Positions 8,186 to 15,773 of a DNA stretch of 33,710 bases are shown here, in pieces. Source of the DNA: Acidimicrobiaceae bacterium. GTDB taxonomy: Bacteria > Actinomycetota > Acidimicrobiia > Acidimicrobiales > RAAP-2. Each line of letters starts with the position of its first letter. Position 1 is the first letter of the stretch. Made by a program: the position numbers and the translations under genes. The stretch is taken from contig DAHUYG010000010.1 of the NCBI GenBank assembly GCA_027315315.1, forward strand, positions 1-33,710, in the 5' to 3' direction. The notes beneath the pieces were generated by a model that worked only from the letters and a program-made list of their open reading frames with translations, had not been told where the DNA came from and made no database searches.

Positions 8186-8998
8186 CTAGTGCCTGGGCGC
8201 TGGGGCACCTCGTCTGCGGCTGAGCGAGCGGTAGAGCGCAGCGGTCTTCGGGTGGACCGCTGCCAGGTCAAATGCACCGAAGGCACATCCGCCGCCGCCC
8301 ACGTGGGCGAGGAGCTCCCCCATCACCCGCTCGACGCCGGCCGGGGTCCCCTGCCGGTCGGCGCACAGAAGGAGGCGCCGGTAGAGGCGCTCGTCGTAGG
8401 GGCTCGCGGCCAGGCCCCGGCGGGCGGCCGCCGCCGCCAGCGATGGGCGGCCCCGGCGCAGGCGGGCGTCGACGAGCCGGCAGGCGAGGCCGGCCACCCG
8501 GTCCTCGATCTCCGCTGTGATCCCCTCGAACACCGCCCACTCGGCGTTGCGCAGCCCCTCGAACGGCCGTCCCCGCACAAGCTGGACGGCCGCGTCCCAG
8601 TCGTCGGGGTCATCGGAGCGGGCGAGGGCCTGGAACCGCCGCCAATCGGTGGTCACGGTGCGGCCCAGCTGGAGGCGGCCGTGGGCGCGGGGCAGATGGT
8701 CGCGTCCGGACGCCGAACGCCCGAGCGCCCGGCGAGCCGCCGACGCGGTCGAGTGGAGCGTGGCCGGCGCCATCAGGCGGTCGGGCCACAGCGCGGTCGC
8801 CCAGGTGTCGTTCGCGGCCCCCGCCGGGTGCAGCGCGAGATAGACGGTGAGCTCGAGTGCGGCCGACCGGGCGAAGGACCCGGCCAGCCCCCGCACCTCG
8901 GTCGGCCCGAGGACCGCCACCTCCACCTCGGCGACGGCGGCCCGACCGGGCGCGCGCAGCACCCCCGCCCCGCTCGGGATCGCCCGTTCGATCAGCAT
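8186..8998 (-). CDS. BTAD-domain (SARP-like) transcriptional regulator
   Basis: Probable cytoplasmic regulator of about 270 residues. The N-terminal part EVAVLGPTEVRGL followed by ALELTVYLALHPAG resembles the winged-helix DNA-binding domain of SARP proteins. WATALWPDR and LHSTASAARRALG match its recognition region. The second half (DWRRFQALA, AVQLVRGRPFEGL, WAVFEGITAEIEDRVAGLACRLVDARLRRG) is the all-helical bacterial transcriptional activator domain (BTAD). I prefer the ATG at 8998, where the winged-helix homology begins about 25 residues in. GTG 9082 would add 28 residues. Neither has a good ribosome binding site. It diverges from the two-component system at 9192, sharing a 193-bp intergenic region, which makes regulation of that operon possible. 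Confidence 0.75.
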   Translation of the reverse strand: MLIERAIPSGAGVLRAPGRAAVAEVEVAVLGPTEVRGLAGSFARSAALELTVYLALHPAGAANDTWATALWPDRLMAPATLHSTASAARRALGRSASGRDHLPRAHGRLQLGRTVTTDWRRFQALARSDDPDDWDAAVQLVRGRPFEGLRNAEWAVFEGITAEIEDRVAGLACRLVDARLRRGRPSLAAAAARRGLAASPYDERLYRRLLLCADRQGTPAGVERVMGELLAHVGGGGCAFGAFDLAAVHPKTAALYRSLSRRRGAPAPRH

Positions 8999-9191
8999 CG
9001 GGGCTGAACGGTCGGCGGACCCGTCACGACGGCACAGTCCGGACGGACCGGTAGGAGACGGACCGGCCGCTCGTGTCCCCACCGTCGTGCCGGGTCCGAC
9101 CAGCCGCCAGCACGTCGATCGTGCCCCTTGGACCTCCCGCCCGCCTTGCCGGGGACCTCACTGTGCTTTGCCCAGCTGACAAGCTCTTGAT

Positions 9192-9872
9192 GTGCCAGCG
9201 AGCAACGGGACCATCGTGGTCATCGAGGACGATCCGAGCATCGCCGACCTGGTCGACATGTACCTGCGGCGCGAGGGCTTCCGGGTGATCCAGACGACGT
9301 CGGGCGAGGACGGCCTCGAGGCGATCGCCCGGGAGCGCCCCCGCCTGGTCGTCGTCGACGTCGGACTCCCCGAGAAGATGGACGGGCTCGAGGTGTGCCG
9401 GTCGCTGCGGGCCACGAGCGACGTGCCGGTCGTGATCCTGACTGCCCGCGACAACGAGGTGGACCGCATCATCGGACTCGAACTCGGCGCCGACGACTAC
9501 GTGACCAAGCCCTTCTCGCCGCGCGAGCTCGTGGCCCGCATCAAGGCCATCCTCCGTCGCGCCGAGCCCACGACCCGCCGCGAGGCGACGCTCCTGCGCG
9601 TGGGCGAGGTCGAGATCGACCTCGCCAGGCACGAGGCCCGGGTGCGCGGCGCCCCGGTCGCGCTCACTGCGCGGGAGTTCGACCTGCTCACCTACCTCGC
9701 CGAGAACGAGGGCCTGGTCCTGAGCCGCCGCCAGCTGCTCGACGGCGTCTGGGGCCTCGACTGGGTCGGCGACGACCGGACCGTCGACGTGCACGTGCGC
9801 CAGCTGCGCAAGAAGCTCGGCACCGAGCTCCCGCTCTCCACCGTGTGGGGCGTCGGGTACCGGCTCGGCTGA
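9192..9872 (+). CDS. OmpR/PhoB-family response regulator
   Basis: Two-domain response regulator of 226 residues. The receiver domain (about 7-120) carries the acidic pair Asp13-Asp14, the phospho-acceptor Asp56 (VVVDVGLP), the switch Thr84 (ILTA) and Lys106 (YVTKPF). The C-terminal winged helix (about 135-224) contains LTAREFDLLTYLAENEG, SRRQLLDGVWG, DRTVDVHVRQLRKKLG and WGVGYRLG, typical of OmpR/PhoB DNA-binding domains. The GTG start at 9192 has no ribosome binding site. The stop is two bases before the histidine kinase GTG, so the pair is cotranscribed and probably translationally coupled. The target is not known; the secreted protein just downstream is a candidate. Confidence 0.95.
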   Translation: MPASNGTIVVIEDDPSIADLVDMYLRREGFRVIQTTSGEDGLEAIARERPRLVVVDVGLPEKMDGLEVCRSLRATSDVPVVILTARDNEVDRIIGLELGADDYVTKPFSPRELVARIKAILRRAEPTTRREATLLRVGEVEIDLARHEARVRGAPVALTAREFDLLTYLAENEGLVLSRRQLLDGVWGLDWVGDDRTVDVHVRQLRKKLGTELPLSTVWGVGYRLG

Positions 9873-9874
9873 AC

Positions 9875-11329
9875 GTGCGCCGGCACCTCATCCCCCTCGT
9901 CATCGTGGGCACGGTCGTCGTGATCGTGGCGGCGTCGGGCGCCAGCATCTGGGTCCTGGCCCGCCAGTCTGCCCGCACCACCGCCATCAACGAGGTGCGG
10001 GCGAGCGCCCGGGCCTTCGGCAGCACGGACGGCGGCGTGCTTCCCGTCGGCCAGGTCGTCGTGAAGTCGGCGACCGCGGCGGCCGAGAAGCGCTCGCTCG
10101 ACCACCAGCTCCGGCTCCTCCGGCGCCTGATCGGCGCAGCCGCCCGGGTAGATAGCGCCCGGCTCTACCCGATCTCGGGCACCTCGGTCGCGACCACCGG
10201 CGGCCCCTCGGCGGTCCCCGCCGTCGTGCTGCGCGAGGTCGCAGCGTCGGGCGCGATCGGCTCGTCCACGGTGCGGGCCGGGTCGAGCGGGCCCTCGGCC
10301 TGGGCCGCCGAGGCCGTGACGCTCCAGATCATCGTGCACGCCCCCAAGCGTTCCCGGGTCCTCTCGCTCAACTTCGTCCTCGCGCTCACCCGGGCGATCG
10401 GCGCCACCTCGTTCTCGGGGGACTTCGTCGTGGTGGCCCTCGCGGTGGTGCTGTTCGCGATCGTGGTGAGCGTCGCGCTGACCCGACGCATCACCGGGCC
10501 GCTCCGTCGTGCGGTGGCGACGACCGAGCGGATCGCGGGCGGCGACCTCGAGGCCAGGGTCGGGCGCCGGCCCGGCGGCATCCCCGAGATCGCCTCGCTC
10601 GCCGACTCGATCGACGCCATGGCCGAGAGCCTCGGCCACCTCCGCAACGCCGAGCGTCAGTTCCTCCTCTCGGTCTCCCACGAGCTGCGCACCCCGCTCA
10701 CCGCCATCCGGGGGTACTCCGAGGCCATCTTGGACGGGACCGCCACCGATCCCGCACAGGCCGCGGCCGTCATCGGCAACGAGTCGCGCCGCCTCGAGCG
10801 CCTCGTCGGGGACCTGCTCGATCTGGCCAAGCTCGACGCGCGCACCTTCTCGTTCCATCTCCGGACCGTGAACGCGGTCGAGGTGCTCGAGGAGGTGGCC
10901 GAGGAGCTGCGGCCGCTCGTCGACGGCGCCGGGCTTGGGCTCGTCGTGCACGCCCCCGCCGATGCGATCCTGGCCCGCGTCGACCCGGACCGCCTCGACC
11001 AGGTGCTGGCCAACATCGTCGAGAACGCGACCAAGTACGCGCGCTCGGCCATCGTCCTCGGCGCGAGCGCAACGAACGGGACGGCGCGCCTCGTGGTCGA
11101 GGACGACGGGCCGGGCATCGCCCCCGAAGAGGCGGGCCGCATCTTCGAGCGCCACTACAGCGCCGATCGCCACGCCCGCCCGGGGCGACCGAGGGGCTCG
11201 GGCCTCGGTCTCGCCATCGCCTCGGAGCTCGCCGGGGCCATGGGTGCCACCGTTTCGGTGGAGTCGCCGGTGACAACGGCCGGGGGGACCCGGATGGTGG
11301 TCACGGTGCCCACCTGCGAGCCCTCATAG
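9875..11329 (+). CDS. Sensor histidine kinase (HAMP-HisKA-HATPase)
   Basis: Membrane-bound kinase of 484 residues, partner of the response regulator immediately upstream. Transmembrane segment 1 is at about residues 5-27 and segment 2 at about 183-205. They enclose a roughly 155-residue extracytoplasmic sensor region of no recognised fold. HAMP follows (about 205-258, TRRITGPLRRAV). HisKA contains SVSHELRTPLTAIRGYSEA with the phospho-acceptor His269. The ATPase domain shows the N box NIVENATKYA, G1 DDGPGIAPEE, the F box IFERHYSADR and G2 GSGLGLAIA. The start GTG 9875 lies two bases after the regulator stop and gives a short positively charged N-terminus before the first membrane segment. The signal sensed cannot be inferred. 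Confidence 0.94.
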   Translation: MRRHLIPLVIVGTVVVIVAASGASIWVLARQSARTTAINEVRASARAFGSTDGGVLPVGQVVVKSATAAAEKRSLDHQLRLLRRLIGAAARVDSARLYPISGTSVATTGGPSAVPAVVLREVAASGAIGSSTVRAGSSGPSAWAAEAVTLQIIVHAPKRSRVLSLNFVLALTRAIGATSFSGDFVVVALAVVLFAIVVSVALTRRITGPLRRAVATTERIAGGDLEARVGRRPGGIPEIASLADSIDAMAESLGHLRNAERQFLLSVSHELRTPLTAIRGYSEAILDGTATDPAQAAAVIGNESRRLERLVGDLLDLAKLDARTFSFHLRTVNAVEVLEEVAEELRPLVDGAGLGLVVHAPADAILARVDPDRLDQVLANIVENATKYARSAIVLGASATNGTARLVVEDDGPGIAPEEAGRIFERHYSADRHARPGRPRGSGLGLAIASELAGAMGATVSVESPVTTAGGTRMVVTVPTCEPS

Positions 11330-11363
11330 TTCCCTCACATCCCCCACACGGTCCCCTGACCCT

Positions 11364-11388
11364 GGCCTGGCTGACTTGATGACAGGCC
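11364..11388 (+). terminator. Short hairpin after the two-component operon
   Basis: GGCCTG (11364-11369) pairs with CAGGCC (11383-11388) around a 13-nt loop, 35 bases after the kinase stop. No T-tract follows, so it is a weak terminator candidate at best and could belong to the leader of the next gene. Confidence 0.25.
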
Positions 11389-11403
11389 GGGAAGACCGGC
11401 GAG

Positions 11404-11441
11404 GTCGAGTGCCCCCTCCGACACCCAGCGTCGGACTCGAC
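11404..11441 (+). promoter_or_regulatory. Structured leader just upstream of the secreted-protein gene
   Basis: GTCGAGT (11404-11410) pairs perfectly with ACTCGAC (11435-11441). Inside it CCGAC (11418-11422) pairs with GTCGG (11430-11434) around a 7-nt loop, leaving a 7-nt bulge on the 5' side. The structure ends 7 bases before the ribosome binding site AGGAGAG at 11449-11455. It could control stability or initiation of the downstream mRNA. Confidence 0.4.
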
Positions 11442-11460
11442 CCGAGACAGGAGAGATGCA

Positions 11461-11943
11461 ATGCACACCAAGATGAGCAGGATCCGCCGGATCGCCCTCG
11501 GCGGCGCCGTCGTGCTCGGTTCGGCAGGGATCGGCGGCGCGAGCTTCGCGGCGCTGAGCGGCGGCGGCGCCTCCGCCGCCAGCTCCACGAACACCCCGGC
11601 GACCGGCACCCCGGCGACCGACACCCCGTCGGCCAAGGGCCACAGGGTGCACCAATTCATCCGCCGCCACACGGTCGACGCGACCTTCACGATCAAGACC
11701 AAGAACGGCTATGAGACCCTCGACCTCGCGAGGGGCACGGTCGGGTCGATCTCGCCGACCTCGATCACGGTGGACTCGCCGAACGGCTCGACGCTCACCG
11801 CGTCGATCACCTCGGCGACCAAGTTCCACAACACGAGCGTGAACCAGCTCGCGAACGGCGACAAGGTCGGCGTCCTCGCCTCCAACGGCGTGGCCCGGTC
11901 GATCAGCGCCCCCAAGGCCGCGGCCCCCGGCGCGACCAGCTGA
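11461..11943 (+). CDS. Small secreted protein, DUF5666-like, function unknown
   Basis: Exported protein of 160 residues. A basic n-region (MHTKMSRIRRIA) is followed by a hydrophobic stretch to about residue 32 (LGGAVVLGSAGIGGASFAAL), then a Ser/Thr/Pro-rich linker with the repeat TPATGTPATDTPS. The folded part (about 65-150) reads GTVGSISPTSITVDSPNGST and SATKFHNTSVNQLANGDKVGVLASNG, which resembles the small beta-rich DUF5666/OB-like domains seen in actinobacterial secreted proteins; that match is by eye. The ATG at 11461 has the strong ribosome binding site AGGAGAG with 5-nt spacing, unlike most genes here. Position after the two-component operon suggests it may be a regulon member. Confidence 0.82.
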   Translation: MHTKMSRIRRIALGGAVVLGSAGIGGASFAALSGGGASAASSTNTPATGTPATDTPSAKGHRVHQFIRRHTVDATFTIKTKNGYETLDLARGTVGSISPTSITVDSPNGSTLTASITSATKFHNTSVNQLANGDKVGVLASNGVARSISAPKAAAPGATS

Positions 11944-11950
11944 AGCCCGT

Positions 11951-11969
11951 CCCGCCCGTTCCGGGCGGG
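11951..11969 (+). terminator. Hairpin terminator candidate after the secreted-protein gene
   Basis: CCCGCCCG (11951-11958) and CGGGCGGG (11962-11969) form an 8-bp GC stem with a TTC loop, 8 bases after the stop codon at 11943. No T-tract follows, as is common in high-GC actinobacteria. Confidence 0.5.
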
Positions 11970-12086
11970 GATGTGACCGGGGCCGCCCGGATCGGGACCA
12001 TGGCGGGAGCACCCGCCGTCGGCGTCCGAGCCGGGCGGCCCCGCCGCGTCCGTGGGGTGACCTCCTGAGCGAGGGCCACCCCTGTC

Positions 12087-12092
12087 TAACCT
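12087..12092 (+). promoter_or_regulatory. Putative -10 box of the ubiA-dprE1-dprE2 operon
   Basis: TAACCT lies 3 nt before GTG 12096 and 6 nt before GTG 12099. In the leaderless pattern seen elsewhere in the window the transcript would begin at or near the second GTG, so the true start may be 12099. No ribosome binding site is visible. Confidence 0.35.
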
Positions 12093-12095
12093 GGC

Positions 12096-13076
12096 GTGGT
12101 GGTCCAGGAGCTGGGTACCGAGTCGGGGGATGGGAAGGCCGTCGGTCATTCCCGCGCCGCGCTGAACGGGCCGGCACACGACGACACCCTGCGGCCGCGC
12201 TCGGCGATGGCCATCGTGGCCGCGCTGCGCCCCCGCCAGTGGGTCAAGAACGTCTTGGTCTTCGTGGCCCCCGCCGCGGCCGGCCGCCTGGGCGACGCCG
12301 CGATCTGGGGGCGGGCCTTCGCCGCGTTCGCGATCTTCATCGCCGTCGCCTCGGGCATGTACCTCCTGAACGACGTGCTCGACATCGAGGCGGACCGTCT
12401 GCACCCCGAGAAGTGCGAGCGCCCGGTGGCCGCCGGTCTCGTCTCGATCCGCCAGGCGCTGTCGGTCGGCGCCGTCCTCGTGACCGCCGGGCTCGTCGCT
12501 TCGTGGTTCACCGCCGGATGGCGCTTCCTCGTGGTCCTGGCGCTCTACGTCGCGATCAGCGTCGCCTACAGCGTCTGGGTCAAATACCTGGCGGTGGTCG
12601 AGCTGGCGTCGGTGGCCTCGGGCTTCGTGCTGCGCGCGATCGGCGGTGGGGTGGCCACCCACGTGCCGCTCTCTGACTGGTTCCTCGCAGTCACCTCGTT
12701 TTCAGCGCTGTTCATCGTGACCGGCAAGCGCTACGCGGAGTACCACCATCTGGGCGAGGCCCGCGACGAGCACCGGCTGGTGCTGCGCGAGTACACGCCG
12801 ACCTTTTTGCGCTCGGCGCTGACCATGACCGCGACCGCGGCGGTCACCACCTACTGCCTTTGGGCCTTCGACCGCACCGGCCTCCAGCACCCCGGATACA
12901 CGGCCATCTGGATCGAGCTCACCGTGGTGCCCTTCGCGATCGCAGTCCTCCACGTGCTCAGGATCATCGACGCCGGGGGCGGCGCGGCGCCCGAGGACCT
13001 GGCCCTGCGGGACCGCTGGATCCAGGTCTTCGGCGCGTGCTGGCTGGTGTTCTTCTTGATCGGCATCTATGCCTGA
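12096..13076 (+). CDS. ubiA: Decaprenyl-phosphate phosphoribosyltransferase-like UbiA prenyltransferase
   Basis: Integral-membrane enzyme of the UbiA superfamily. By family it transfers 5-phosphoribose from PRPP to decaprenyl phosphate, the first committed step to decaprenylphosphoryl-arabinose. The sequence begins its conserved part at LRPRQWVKNVLVFVAP, has the metal/diphosphate motif NDVLDIEADRLHPEKCERP (N92 to about 110), and a second motif region ITGKRYAEY-like (IVTGKRYAEYHHLGEARDEH). About nine hydrophobic helices are visible. The start could be GTG 12096, GTG 12099 or ATG 12207 (residue 38); the first 37 residues are polar and poorly conserved-looking. It overlaps dprE1 by 8 bp. The substrate assignment rests on the motif context and on dprE1/dprE2 being directly downstream. 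Confidence 0.9.
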   Translation: MVVQELGTESGDGKAVGHSRAALNGPAHDDTLRPRSAMAIVAALRPRQWVKNVLVFVAPAAAGRLGDAAIWGRAFAAFAIFIAVASGMYLLNDVLDIEADRLHPEKCERPVAAGLVSIRQALSVGAVLVTAGLVASWFTAGWRFLVVLALYVAISVAYSVWVKYLAVVELASVASGFVLRAIGGGVATHVPLSDWFLAVTSFSALFIVTGKRYAEYHHLGEARDEHRLVLREYTPTFLRSALTMTATAAVTTYCLWAFDRTGLQHPGYTAIWIELTVVPFAIAVLHVLRIIDAGGGAAPEDLALRDRWIQVFGACWLVFFLIGIYA

Positions 13077-14499
13077 GCGCGTTGCGGTCGACCCGGCGCC
13101 GACGACCGGTGCGGGTCGGGGCTCGGTCGGCGAGCGACCGGGCGACGCCCGGCTGCTCGCGGGGTGGGGGCGCACCTCGCCCACCATCGCCCGGGTCCTC
13201 GAGCCCGACTCGGCGGCCGCGGTCGACGCCCCGCTCTCGGGCGAGCGACGGGGCTGCATCGCCCGCGGGCTCGGACGCAGCTACGGCGACGCCGCGCAGT
13301 GCGCCGGGGGCGTCGTGCTCGACACGCGGCGCCTCGACGCCATCGGCGAGATCGACGCCGAGACCGGCGTCGTGGACGTGGGAGCCGGGGTGAGCCTCGA
13401 CCGCCTGCTGCGCGTCGGGCTGCGCGACGGCTGGTTCATCCCTGTGTCGCCGGGCACCCGGCAGGTCTCGATCGGCGGCGCCATCGCCGCCGACGTGCAC
13501 GGCAAGAACCACCACCGCGACGGCAGCTTCTGCAGACACGTCTCCTCGATCACGCTCCACACGCCCGGGGGCGTCCACGAGGTCGGGCCCGAGGCGGACC
13601 CCGAGCTCTTCTGGGCGACGGCCGGGGGCATGGGGCTGACCGGCGTGGTGACGAGCGCGCGCGTCGCCATGCGCCGGGTCGAGAGCGCGTGGATGCGGGT
13701 GGACACCGAGCAGCATGGGGACATCGACTCGCTCATGACGGCACTCGAGCGGGTCGACGCCTCGCACCGGTACTCGGTGGCCTGGGTCGACTGCTCGGCG
13801 AGCGGTCGACAGCTCGGGCGCGGGATCCTGGATGCCGCCGACCATGCGGCGGCATCCGAGGTGACCGGCAGGCGGGCCGCGCGCCTCCTGCGGCCTCCGC
13901 CCGAGCGCGCCCTGAGCGTCCCGCCGATCGTGCCGCGCTGGGCCATCAACCCCCTCACGGTGGCGGCCTTCAACGAGGCCTGGTTCCGCAAGAGCCCGTC
14001 TCGACCGGGCCACCTGCGCCACCTGAGCGGGTTCTTCCATCCGCTCGATGCCCTGGCCAACTGGAACGTCGTGTTCGGCCGGCGCGGCTTTCTCCAGTAC
14101 CAGTTCGCAGTCGACGACGCGCATCGCGAGCTCGTGCCCCGCACCCTCGAGCTATTGCAGCGGGCCAGGTGCCCGGTCACGATCTCGGTGCTCAAGCGCT
14201 TCGGTCCGGGGGACCCCGGCCCGCTCAGCTTCCCGATCCCGGGATGGACGCTCGCGCTCGACCTGCCCGTCGGCCCACCCGCCCTGCGCGACACCCTGCG
14301 CGGTCTCGACGAGGCCGTCGCCTCGGCCGGTGGCCGGGTCTACCTGGCCAAGGACGCACGGCTCGGACGCGACATGTTCCAGGCGATGTACCCGCGGCTC
14401 TCCGAATTCCAGGCGGTGTGCCGCCGCGTCGACCCCGAGGGGGTCCTCACCTCGGACCTCGCCCGTCGTCTCGGCATCTGTGAGGATTCGTCGTCATGA
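13069..14499 (+). CDS. dprE1: Decaprenylphospho-beta-D-ribofuranose 2-oxidase, DprE1-like
   Basis: FAD-dependent oxidase that oxidises the 2-OH of decaprenylphosphoryl-ribose; with DprE2 it inverts C2 to give the arabinose donor. The FAD domain shows [12 protein letters not shown]-type sequence ([13 protein letters not shown]), [25 protein letters not shown] and [14 protein letters not shown]. The substrate domain contains [16 protein letters not shown] and YLAKDARLG, whose Lys428 matches the catalytic-site lysine of the mycobacterial enzyme. Position 396 (GWTLALDLP) is Ala where the mycobacterial enzyme has the cysteine attacked by benzothiazinones (GWNICVDFP, from memory). Length 476 is close to the usual 460. 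ATG 13069 overlaps ubiA by 8 bp; the stop overlaps dprE2 as ATGA (14496-14499). Confidence 0.93.
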   Translation: [476 protein letters not shown]

Positions 14500-15257
14500 A
14501 CGACCCCTTCGGCACCCCCGACTCCGTGCTCGTCCTCGGCGGGACCTCGGACATCGCCCGTGCGCTGGTTCGGCGACTGGTGGCCCGGGGGACCAAGAAG
14601 GTCATGCTCACCGGCCGGGACCGCGCCCGACTCGATGTGGTGGCGGCCGAGCTGCGCTCCGACGGCGCCGACGCGGTGACGTCGCTCGAGTTCGACGCGA
14701 CCGACGTCGCCGGCGCGGCAAGCATCGTGGATTCTGCGTTCGCCGAGGCCGGACGGGTCGATCTCATCATCGTGGCCGTCGGTCTCCTCGTCGACGACGC
14801 GCAGGAAGAACGCGACCCGGCCAAAGTGGCCGAGTCGATCGCGGTCAACTTCGCTTGGCCGGCCGTCGCCCTCGCCCGGGTCGCCGAGCACCTCCGTTCC
14901 CAGGGTGGCGGTCATGCCGTCGTCCTCTCCACCGTCGCCGCCGTGCGGGTCCGCCGGGCCAACTACGTATACGGGTCGGCCAAGGCCGGCCTCGACGAGT
15001 ACGCGCGCAACCTCCACCAGGCCCTCGCCGGATCGGGAGCCGGGATCACGGTCGTCCGGCCGGGCTTCGTGCACTCGAAGATGACCGTCGGGCGACCCCC
15101 CCCGCCCATGTCCACCACGCCCGATGCGGTCGCCGAGGACGTCGTCCGGGGGCTCGAGCGGGGTGCCGAGGTCGTGTGGTCGCCAGCGAGGCTCCGGCTG
15201 ATCTTCGCGGTGCTCCGCCTGCTCCCCGAGGTGCTCTGGCGGCGCCTGCCGATGTGA
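14496..15257 (+). CDS. dprE2: Decaprenylphospho-2-keto-ribose (ulose) 2-reductase, DprE2-like SDR
   Basis: Classical short-chain dehydrogenase of 253 residues that reduces the keto product of DprE1 to decaprenylphosphoryl-arabinose using a nicotinamide cofactor. Cofactor motif SVLVLGGTSDIARALV sits at about residues 9-24. Ser and Tyr-x3-Lys of the active site are in VVLSTVAAVRVRRANYVYGSAK, with VRPGFVHSKMT after it. GGTSDIA instead of the common GxxxGIG is characteristic of DprE2-like reductases. The ATG at 14496 overlaps the dprE1 stop by 4 bp. Transcription probably ends at the hairpin right after its TGA. Identity is supported mainly by the conserved dprE1-dprE2 order; other SDR substrates cannot be excluded by sequence alone. 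Confidence 0.9.
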   Translation: MNDPFGTPDSVLVLGGTSDIARALVRRLVARGTKKVMLTGRDRARLDVVAAELRSDGADAVTSLEFDATDVAGAASIVDSAFAEAGRVDLIIVAVGLLVDDAQEERDPAKVAESIAVNFAWPAVALARVAEHLRSQGGGHAVVLSTVAAVRVRRANYVYGSAKAGLDEYARNLHQALAGSGAGITVVRPGFVHSKMTVGRPPPPMSTTPDAVAEDVVRGLERGAEVVWSPARLRLIFAVLRLLPEVLWRRLPM

Positions 15258-15280
15258 TCGTCGGGGCCGGGCCGACGATC
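15256..15280 (+). terminator. Hairpin terminator at the end of the dprE operon
   Basis: GATCGTCGG (15256-15264) and CCGACGATC (15272-15280) are perfect 9-bp arms around GGCCGGG. The left arm starts inside the dprE2 stop codon region. No T-tract follows. Confidence 0.55.
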
Positions 15281-15461
15281 CCGCTCCCGCGCCGCCGGTC
15301 GGGCCGTCATGGCCGCTGAGCTGGCGATATGTCCTCGCACCGGGGTCCTCGGGGCCACCGGGCACGCCGGGGCGCCCCACCCAGAAGGTTTGCTCGCGGC
15401 CAATTGCGGTTAGAGACCCTCCGACGCCGGCCCACGCTTGGCGTCCGAGGAGGAGATCACC

Positions 15462-15719
15462 ATGGGTGTCGGAGCAAGCCTTGTGCTGTTCGCCGCCGGC
15501 GCGGTCATGCGGTTCGCGGTCAGCGTCAGCTCGACCCACTTCAACGTCCAGACGATCGGCGTGATTCTGATGATCGTCGGAGCGGTGGGGTTCGTCGTGT
15601 CGTTGTTCTTCTGGTCCTCGTGGGGCGGCTTCGGCGGCGGTGGCGGCTATCGCCGTCAGCGCACCGTGTCCGGGCCCGGCGGGGTGACCCAGCGCGAGGA
15701 CGTCTACGAACGGCCCTAG
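15462..15719 (+). CDS. Small two-helix membrane protein, DUF6458 family
   Basis: Protein of 85 residues. It has two hydrophobic segments: residues about 1-20 (MGVGASLVLFAAGAVMRFAV) and about 28-48 (QTIGVILMIVGAVGFVVSLFF). They are followed by WSSWGG, a glycine-rich stretch and a charged cytoplasmic tail ending REDVYERP. This arrangement matches the actinobacterial DUF6458 family, whose function is unknown. I start at ATG 15462 because it places the first helix at the N-terminus as in relatives and has GAGGAG 8 bases upstream; the open frame begins earlier at 15438. It is followed closely by a long inverted repeat that probably ends its transcript. Confidence 0.88.
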   Translation: MGVGASLVLFAAGAVMRFAVSVSSTHFNVQTIGVILMIVGAVGFVVSLFFWSSWGGFGGGGGYRRQRTVSGPGGVTQREDVYERP

Positions 15720-15725
15720 GGGTTG

Positions 15726-15773
15726 ACCGCACGACGTCGCATCGCGAGTGGTCACGATGCGACGTCGTGCGGT
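15726..15773 (+). terminator. 19-bp perfect inverted repeat, probable terminator
   Basis: ACCGCACGACGTCGCATCG (15726-15744) is repeated in inverse as CGATGCGACGTCGTGCGGT (15755-15773) with the 10-nt loop CGAGTGGTCA. It starts 7 bases after the DUF6458 stop. The position suits a terminator, but the arms are longer than in the other hairpins of this window and no T-tract follows. A protein-binding or mobile-element end role remains possible. Confidence 0.6.

Noticed and set aside
8999-9082. Longer start of the BTAD regulator at GTG 9082
   Set aside because: The added 28 residues are Pro/Gly/Arg-rich and lie in the shared promoter region with the response regulator; the winged-helix similarity starts after 8998. 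Not excluded entirely.
11332-11348. CCCTCACA/CCCCCACA direct repeat as a firm OmpR-type box
   Set aside because: The 9-bp period is shorter than the usual 10-11 bp and the sequence is C-rich by composition, so it is mentioned only as part of a finding.
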